Assembly (NCBI RefSeq): GCF_004331385.1
Contig: NZ_SJON01000012.1
Location: 58,321 to 122,320 of the forward strand
From: Enterobacter quasihormaechei
Lineage (GTDB): Bacteria > Pseudomonadota > Gammaproteobacteria > Enterobacterales > Enterobacteriaceae
DNA length: 64,000 nucleotides
Direction: 5' to 3'
This document shows, in pieces, positions 59,303 through 64,000 of this stretch. A model generated the notes under the pieces. It saw only the letters and a program-made list of their open reading frames with translations, searched no databases and was not told the DNA's origin. Made by a program: the position numbers and the translations under genes. Numbering within the stretch: the stretch's first letter is position 1; each line of letters opens with the position of its first letter.

Positions 59303-59488
59303 ATGCAAGTTATCGATTTCAAAAAAGCACAGGCCATCATCGGTGGTTGGGATCCGTTTGCTGCCGCTATTCAGGGCGCAAGCGCAGGCTATAACGCGGG
59401 CAGCCAGATGTTAGGCGCGCTGGGCGGCACCATTGGCGGCGTATTCGGCCTGGTGGGCGGCTTCATCGGCGGCTTCTTCAGCGCGTAA
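59303..59488 (+). CDS. Double-glycine leader, glycine-zipper peptide 2 (bacteriocin/Cdz-like)
   Basis: 61 residues. Leader MQVIDFKKAQAIIGG has the same pattern as peptide 1 (M-x-x-I-x-F-x-x-A-x-x-I-I-G-G). The mature 46 residues share DPFA/NPFA, GA-x-x-GY and a glycine zipper (GTIGGVFGLVGGFIGG). Net charge about -1, no Cys. 22 bases after peptide 1; a terminator follows. A two-component peptide toxin is the best reading. Confidence 0.85.
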   Translation: MQVIDFKKAQAIIGGWDPFAAAIQGASAGYNAGSQMLGALGGTIGGVFGLVGGFIGGFFSA

Positions 59489-59507
59489 GTTGTTGACCTT
59501 AGCACTC

Positions 59508-59535
59508 ATGGCCCGCATTGCCGGGCCATTTTTTT
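59508..59535 (+). terminator. Terminator between peptide genes and exporter
   Basis: ATGGCCCG (59508-59515) and CGGGCCAT (59522-59529) form an 8-bp stem with a six-base loop, followed by a T run to 59535. It would give abundant peptide mRNA and little exporter mRNA by read-through, unless the exporter has its own promoter, which I do not see in the 66-base gap. Confidence 0.85.
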
Positions 59536-59554
59536 ATTTCAGCCACGGATCACT

Positions 59555-61651
59555 ATGTTTTCGCTCTTTCAGTATAAAAAACAGGGTAAGACCCCTGTTA
59601 TTCGCCAGCATGAATTTACCGAATGTGGCCTGGCCTGCCTGGCAATGGTGTTGGGGCACTACGAGCACCATGTCTCCGTCAGTCAGCTGCGCCGGGAGAT
59701 TTCCGTTTCCGCCGATTCGGGAACCTCAATGGCGGAATTGTTGACCCTTGCCAGCGATAAAAATATGTCTGGCCGGGTGCTTAAAGGCGAAATCACTGAA
59801 ATAGAAACGTCTGAGCTGCCGCTCATCGCCTTCTGGCGCGGTAACCATTTCGTGGTCATCGTGAAGATCGACAGCCGCAGCGTGACCGTCCACGATCCCG
59901 CCAGCGGCGTGCGTCGTTACCGCCTGAAAGAGGCGGAAAAACTCTTTTCCGGCTATGTGCTTGAGCTTAAGCCCACGCCGAGTTTCGAAAAGAAATCCCC
60001 GGATGAAAAGCTCACGCTTGGCCGGTTAGCCAATAAATCTCCGAGCCTGTTCCAGCGCCAGCTGCTGCTGTTTGTGCTCTGTATTTTTACCCTTATCACC
60101 ATGCTGGCGAGCCCCACCTACGTGCAGCTGATAATGGATGAGGCCATTTCCCGCAGCGACAGCGATCTGGTGATCCTGCTCACCGCGATCTTCGCTATCG
60201 TCTTTATCTTTGAAGTCATCGGTAAATTCCTCAAGCAGCTGCTTGAGATCCTGATGCGCAACATTGCCTATGACGATCTAAGCCAGTCCGTGCGGCACTA
60301 CATGCTGCGCACCCAGACCAGCTGGTTCCGCTCGCGCCCGCCGGGCATCGTGCTGGCTATTGAAAAATCGCTCCACGCCTGCGCGGAGTTCATCAGCAAT
60401 GGCTACGTACAAATTCTTTTTTCCAGCCTGATCGCCGTGACCAGCCTGCTGTTTATGCTGCTGTATAACGTCAAAATTGCGGTTCTGACGATGCTGCTGA
60501 TGGGCGTGTTCTTCCTGATCCGCTTTTCGCTGATCGGCCCCTATCAACGCGCCGTGGATGACTCCATCGAGCGTACCGCCCAGTATGAATCTCTGCTGGT
60601 AGAGACGCAGAAAGGGATCATTACGCTCAAGGCGAACAATATGGAGCAGGCCCGGGACGCGGTGATGGACAAATCTCAGCGTGAACACATCGCCGGGCTG
60701 ATGCGTAAAGAGCGGCTGCTGGCCCGTTTTGACGTGGCTTCGCTGCTGGTGATCAATGCCGAGCAGCTGCTGGTGGTCTGCTTTGGCGCGTGGCTGATCC
60801 TGGAAGGGCAGATGAGCATCGGGATGCTGTACGCCTACATCAGCTACAAGCGCTATTTTTCCGATGCCATGGTGCAGGTGGCGCAGAAGCTGCTCGACAA
60901 AAATGCCCTCAAGGGGCCGCTGGATCGCGTGGGCGATCTGCTGTATGCCCCCTCTGAAACCAGCCAGTTTGGGAAGCGGATTGTCACCTCGCCGGTCTGT
61001 CTGCAATTTGAGGATGTCTCATTTGCCTATCCTGGCCGGGAGGCCACGCTACAGCATATCAACATGACCCTGAAGCAAGGCGAAGAGGCGGTGATCGTTG
61101 GCCAGAGCGGGTCCGGGAAAACCACGCTGCTGCGTCTGATCTCCGGCATGCTGCTGGCATCGTCAGGCACGCTGCGGATCAATAAGATCCCCATTGAGGA
61201 GTGCGATCTCTCCTCGCTGCGCCAGCACATCCGCATCGTTCATGCGGACGATATTCTCTTCACCGGCTCGATTCTGGACAACATCGCCTGCTTTGACAGC
61301 GCGCCGGATAAAGAGCAGGTCATCGCCGCGTGTCGGCTGGCGGAAGTGGACCACGTCGTCGCCCGTCTGCCGCACGGTTACGAAACGGAGATGCTGCCGG
61401 GGAACACCTTTTTCTCGGCCGGGGAGATGCAGCGTCTGGTCCTGGCGCGCGCCCTGTACAGCCAGCCTAAGCTACTGCTCTGCGACGAAGTGACGGCGAA
61501 CCTGGATAAGACCACCGCGCAAAAGGTGCTGGCGAACCTGCGTAGCCTGGGGATTGGGCTGGTGTTTGTCACCCACTCGCCGGACGTGGTGGGCTGCCAT
61601 GGTCATCTCTATACCATGGAAAACGGAACCCTGCGGGAGAGTGCGCCATGA
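59555..61651 (+). CDS. Peptidase-containing ABC exporter (C39 domain; CvaB/CdzA-like)
   Basis: 698 residues. The N-terminal C39 peptidase has C24 (FTECGLACL), H98 (GNHFVV) and D114 (VHDPASG): complete catalytic triad for Gly-Gly leader removal. Six membrane helices lie at about 165-440. ATPase: Walker A GQSGSGKTT at 516-524, signature FSAGEMQRL at 620-628 (not LSGGQ), Walker B LLLCDE at 640-645, H-loop H674. The Q-loop segment reads VHADDILF, without the usual Gln. Overlaps the next gene by 4 bases. Confidence 0.94.
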   Translation: MFSLFQYKKQGKTPVIRQHEFTECGLACLAMVLGHYEHHVSVSQLRREISVSADSGTSMAELLTLASDKNMSGRVLKGEITEIETSELPLIAFWRGNHFVVIVKIDSRSVTVHDPASGVRRYRLKEAEKLFSGYVLELKPTPSFEKKSPDEKLTLGRLANKSPSLFQRQLLLFVLCIFTLITMLASPTYVQLIMDEAISRSDSDLVILLTAIFAIVFIFEVIGKFLKQLLEILMRNIAYDDLSQSVRHYMLRTQTSWFRSRPPGIVLAIEKSLHACAEFISNGYVQILFSSLIAVTSLLFMLLYNVKIAVLTMLLMGVFFLIRFSLIGPYQRAVDDSIERTAQYESLLVETQKGIITLKANNMEQARDAVMDKSQREHIAGLMRKERLLARFDVASLLVINAEQLLVVCFGAWLILEGQMSIGMLYAYISYKRYFSDAMVQVAQKLLDKNALKGPLDRVGDLLYAPSETSQFGKRIVTSPVCLQFEDVSFAYPGREATLQHINMTLKQGEEAVIVGQSGSGKTTLLRLISGMLLASSGTLRINKIPIEECDLSSLRQHIRIVHADDILFTGSILDNIACFDSAPDKEQVIAACRLAEVDHVVARLPHGYETEMLPGNTFFSAGEMQRLVLARALYSQPKLLLCDEVTANLDKTTAQKVLANLRSLGIGLVFVTHSPDVVGCHGHLYTMENGTLRESAP

Positions 61652-62397
61652 TGTTTCTGCCGCGTCTCTATGCCCGACTCTGCGCGCGCCAGGCCGGACG
61701 CACCTTAATGGCAAACCGGATTGCGCAAAACTACAGCCAGTTTATGCCCTGCCCGGAGACCGATGTGCCGGCTGATTTCCTGCATCAGAACGCCCATGAG
61801 CTGAGCGGGTTTAACTTCGTGGAGCAGATTTTCCCGCCCGCGCTGTGGGCGCGCAACGTTCGCTTCGATCTGCATGCGTACGTGGCGCAGTGGACGCAGG
61901 AGCAGGGGTTTTACAGTTCGCCTCGCACCCTGCTTCTGGGCATGCGCTGGGCGGGCTTTGGCCTGATTATGGATGCGCTGCTCGCCACCGCGCCAGACGA
62001 CGTGCGCTTTCAGTTTATTACCCGTCATCCTGCGCTGCATAAGCTGATGGCCGCGCACGACGGACGGCGTGCCGGCTCGTTTTTCGCCCCTCAGCGCCTG
62101 GTGACGGTGCTGCTGATGGATGAACGCCTGCCGGATGCGCCGCTGTTCCCAATTCAGGCAGGCGATCGCAAGGCGTGGTTAACGGACGTCTCCACGCGGT
62201 TTTTATCGCGCTATGGCTACAGCGTCCGAACGCTGCTGCCGGTCTGTTCGCTGCACGCGGTAGAGTTTGGGCTGGAGAGCCAGGCGTATGTGCCAGAGGA
62301 TTACCGTCTGGCCGCCGCCGACACGCTGAACGCGCTGCGCAAAACCCCCACGCTCTGGAGTGGATGGGACGATCTTTCAGTGATTTATCATGGATGA
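61648..62397 (+). CDS. Unrecognised 249-residue protein in the peptide-export operon
   Basis: No signal peptide or clear membrane helix; probably cytoplasmic. Translationally coupled to the exporter (ATGA overlap) and 6 bases before the adaptor gene, so it belongs to this operon. It contains AGDRKAWLTDVSTRF near residue 170, faintly like the GDRKWFIDWIAPF motif of HlyC-type lysine acyltransferases, but the rest does not match by eye. It could be a peptide-modifying enzyme, a transport accessory or an immunity factor; none is shown. Confidence 0.75.
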   Translation: MMFLPRLYARLCARQAGRTLMANRIAQNYSQFMPCPETDVPADFLHQNAHELSGFNFVEQIFPPALWARNVRFDLHAYVAQWTQEQGFYSSPRTLLLGMRWAGFGLIMDALLATAPDDVRFQFITRHPALHKLMAAHDGRRAGSFFAPQRLVTVLLMDERLPDAPLFPIQAGDRKAWLTDVSTRFLSRYGYSVRTLLPVCSLHAVEFGLESQAYVPEDYRLAAADTLNALRKTPTLWSGWDDLSVIYHG

Positions 62398-62403
62398 CAT
62401 ATC

Positions 62404-63654
62404 GTGAAATTAAAAAACCGAAGCCGACAGCGTCGGGCGCTAATCCCGCACCACTTCTCAAAAAGCTATCAAATCAACGCGCCGCGGCTGAAAACCGTGC
62501 TGACGCTGTTCATCGCCTTTTTTCTCTGCCTGCTGGTCTTTGCGATTGCTTTCAACTTTTCGGAAACCACGCTGGCACGCGGGGTGCTGATCCCGGCGCA
62601 GGGCGATGTGGAAGTGCGCGCCAGAGAGTCCGGAACCCTTGTTGATTTTGCCGTCCGGCCCGGCCAGTACGTGAAGGAAAACGATCCGTTGTTCACCGTG
62701 TCGCAGGACTATGGCGGCAAGCAGGGGTCGGTGGTGCAGTTTGACCGCCAGCAGATGGAAGCGGAGAAAAAGCGCAGCGAGCAGCGCATTCAGGCCATTG
62801 AGGATTCTATTGCGTCGTACCGCAAGAACCTGGCGCAGCAGCTGGCTCTCACCGACAAGCAGATAGCCGTTTCCCGCGATAAGGTGAAGAAGCTGCGCGC
62901 GCTGCTTAAAAACAGCACCGACACCTACGAGGCGTGGAAATCCGTCTCCGGGAAGGGCTATGTCTCCAAAGTGGATCTCGATAAAAGCCATAACGATGTG
63001 CTCAACGCCCAGCTCAACCTGACGCTGGAGGAGAGCACTATTCTTGAGCTTAAGGCACGCAAAACCAGCCTGACCGACAGCACCCAGTCGCAAATTGACT
63101 CGCTGAGCGAAGAGCAGCTGTACGTGAAAAACCGCATCAGCGAAATCGATCGCAACCTGTCCAGCCGGGGAAGTTCCACCATGGCCATGCTCGCCCCTTC
63201 GGATGGCTACGTGGTGGCGATTAACTTCCCGCCTGGCCGGGCCATTACGCAAAACAGCGAGGTGGTGGTGGTGATCCGTAAAAATACCGCGGCGACGATG
63301 GAGGGGTATCTGTATGTGCCGGCAACGGGGGTGGGGCGCGTGGCGAAAGGCGATAAGGTTAAGCTGCGCTTCGACTCCTGGCCCGTGGACAAATACGGTT
63401 CGGTGGAGGCAACGCTGTCCGATTTCTATGAGGTCAATATTGATGCCCATTCGGCGCTGATCCCGCTACAGGAAGGGCAGAACTATTATCTGGCCAAGGT
63501 GCGCGTCCCCTCCTGGTTTACTGACCCGGACAAGAAAAAGCGCATGCTGATGGGCGGGATGACGGTGAACGCCGATATCGTTATCGATCGTAAGCCGCTT
63601 ATCAATCTGCTGATTGCGCCGCTGGAAAGGGTGCGCAAGCGGTTTATCGATTGA
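62404..63654 (+). CDS. HlyD-family periplasmic adaptor (type I secretion)
   Basis: 416 residues, GTG start. Single N-terminal membrane helix (about 31-52, VLTLFIAFFLCLLVFAIAFNF), lipoyl/barrel-sandwich halves (ARESGTLVDFAVRPGQYVKENDPLF and LAPSDGYVVAINFPPGRAI), a long coiled-coil hairpin between them (about 108-240), and a beta-barrel domain. It bridges the ABC exporter to an outer-membrane channel, probably TolC from elsewhere. No outer-membrane gene in the window. Confidence 0.93.
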   Translation: MKLKNRSRQRRALIPHHFSKSYQINAPRLKTVLTLFIAFFLCLLVFAIAFNFSETTLARGVLIPAQGDVEVRARESGTLVDFAVRPGQYVKENDPLFTVSQDYGGKQGSVVQFDRQQMEAEKKRSEQRIQAIEDSIASYRKNLAQQLALTDKQIAVSRDKVKKLRALLKNSTDTYEAWKSVSGKGYVSKVDLDKSHNDVLNAQLNLTLEESTILELKARKTSLTDSTQSQIDSLSEEQLYVKNRISEIDRNLSSRGSSTMAMLAPSDGYVVAINFPPGRAITQNSEVVVVIRKNTAATMEGYLYVPATGVGRVAKGDKVKLRFDSWPVDKYGSVEATLSDFYEVNIDAHSALIPLQEGQNYYLAKVRVPSWFTDPDKKKRMLMGGMTVNADIVIDRKPLINLLIAPLERVRKRFID

Positions 63655-63726
63655 CCCGATTTCATCGATCATCGCCCTTTAGCCCACATTCTTAACGGCA
63701 TTATGCGTTAAAGCAAAGCGTCGTTC

Positions 63727-63793
63727 GAGTGAATCGGCAAACCAGAGCCATTAAAGCATAGCCTTGCTGGCTTCTGGTCTCGCCGAATCACTT
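63727..63793. repeat. Long imperfect inverted repeat after the export operon
   Basis: GAGTGAATCGGCAAACCAGA (from 63728, continuing to GCCA at 63750) pairs with the segment 63768-63793 (TGGCTTCTGGTCTCGCCGAATCACTT by arms of about 24 bases) around a 17-base loop, with few mismatches. A shorter repeat TTAACG/CGTTAA lies at 63690-63709. No gene seen in 63655-63870. Confidence 0.6.
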
Positions 63794-63870
63794 CTGAGCA
63801 TCGCATGGTCTTTTTAGGCCATCACGGAAGAAGCAATCCTAAAAGTTACGTGCCGTTATCATTATTAGAT

Positions 63871-64000
63871 TTACGCTGTCGCACGCTCGTTCCACGCATC
63901 GCTGTGCTGAATGTTCCCATCAACAATGCGCCAGGTGATCTTCTCATACTGTAAGCTGACGCTTTCGACGTGGTTAATTTTATCGTTCGCCGCGATTTTA
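63871..64000 (-). CDS. Hcp-family type VI secretion tube protein, C-terminal fragment
   Basis: The last 42 residues are present; the frame runs off the right edge. It reads [19 protein letters not shown] then [14 protein letters not shown], the standard end of Hcp/TssD major exported proteins. Hcp hexamers form the inner tube of the type VI apparatus. It may be an orphan hcp or the end of a T6SS cluster outside the window. Confidence 0.85.
   Translation of the reverse strand, partial: KIAANDKINHVESVSLQYEKITWRIVDGNIQHSDAWNERATA

Noticed and set aside
59086..59488. Lanthipeptide or sactipeptide precursors
   Set aside because: The predicted mature peptides contain no cysteine, and no lanthionine synthetase or radical-SAM gene is present.
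63727..63793. tRNA gene or attachment site near the right edge
   Set aside because: The inverted repeat does not fold into a cloverleaf and lacks the T-loop and acceptor CCA patterns.

Overview
This window looks like a chromosomal segment of an Enterobacteriaceae species close to Enterobacter (Enterobacter, Lelliottia or Leclercia). The first 43 kb keeps the gene content of the E. coli 82-84 min region: yidA, dgoRKADT, yidR/yidQ, ibpAB, yidE, yidHG, dsdA/dsdC, emrD, tisB/istR, ivbL-ilvBN, uhpABCT, yicN, nepI, yicL and nlpA. Many proteins align almost end to end with remembered E. coli sequences. REP-type palindromes punctuate this part. The last 21 kb has no obvious REP element and carries accessory loci.

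Layout. 1-6 kb: tail of a zinc-type dehydrogenase, YidA, and the D-galactonate operon (regulator, kinase, aldolase, dehydratase, transporter) behind a two-site DgoR operator. 6-17 kb: YidR, YidQ, the heat-shock pair IbpA/IbpB with a sigma-32 promoter and ROSE thermometers, YidE, YidH/YidG, D-serine dehydratase and its regulator (dsdX is missing), an inserted GH5-like secreted protein, EmrD, an EamA transporter and an acetyltransferase. 17.8-19.1 kb: SOS toxin TisB with its antitoxin RNA IstR, then a HigBA pair whose toxin has an in-frame stop. 19-26.5 kb: ilvB leader, IlvBN and the hexose-phosphate system UhpABCT. 26.6-32.5 kb: secreted hydrolase, LysR regulator, YicN, SRPBCC protein, NepI, YefM-YoeB, YicL. 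32.6-38.7 kb: a beta-glucoside/cellobiose PTS operon (IIB, IIC, GH1 glucosidase, IIA, outer-membrane porin) divergent from a LacI regulator. 38.8-43.4 kb: acetyltransferase, TetR with a DHA2 exporter, VapBC, NlpA.

43.4-63.7 kb is the accessory surface-biology region. It holds an EAL protein, two LuxR-type regulators, and a four-gene chaperone-usher fimbrial operon on the minus strand. A ToxR-like membrane regulator and a FidL-like protein follow, then a five-gene operon related to the E. coli common pilus (EcpABCDE). Directly downstream are two tiny double-glycine-leader, glycine-zipper peptides, a C39-peptidase ABC exporter, an unrecognised 249-residue protein and an HlyD-type adaptor. This arrangement resembles the contact-dependent glycine-zipper (Cdz) killing system described in Caulobacter and is the most interesting part of the window. 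The window ends inside an Hcp (type VI secretion) gene on the minus strand.

All homology statements come from reading the sequence and from memory of reference proteins; no database search was possible.
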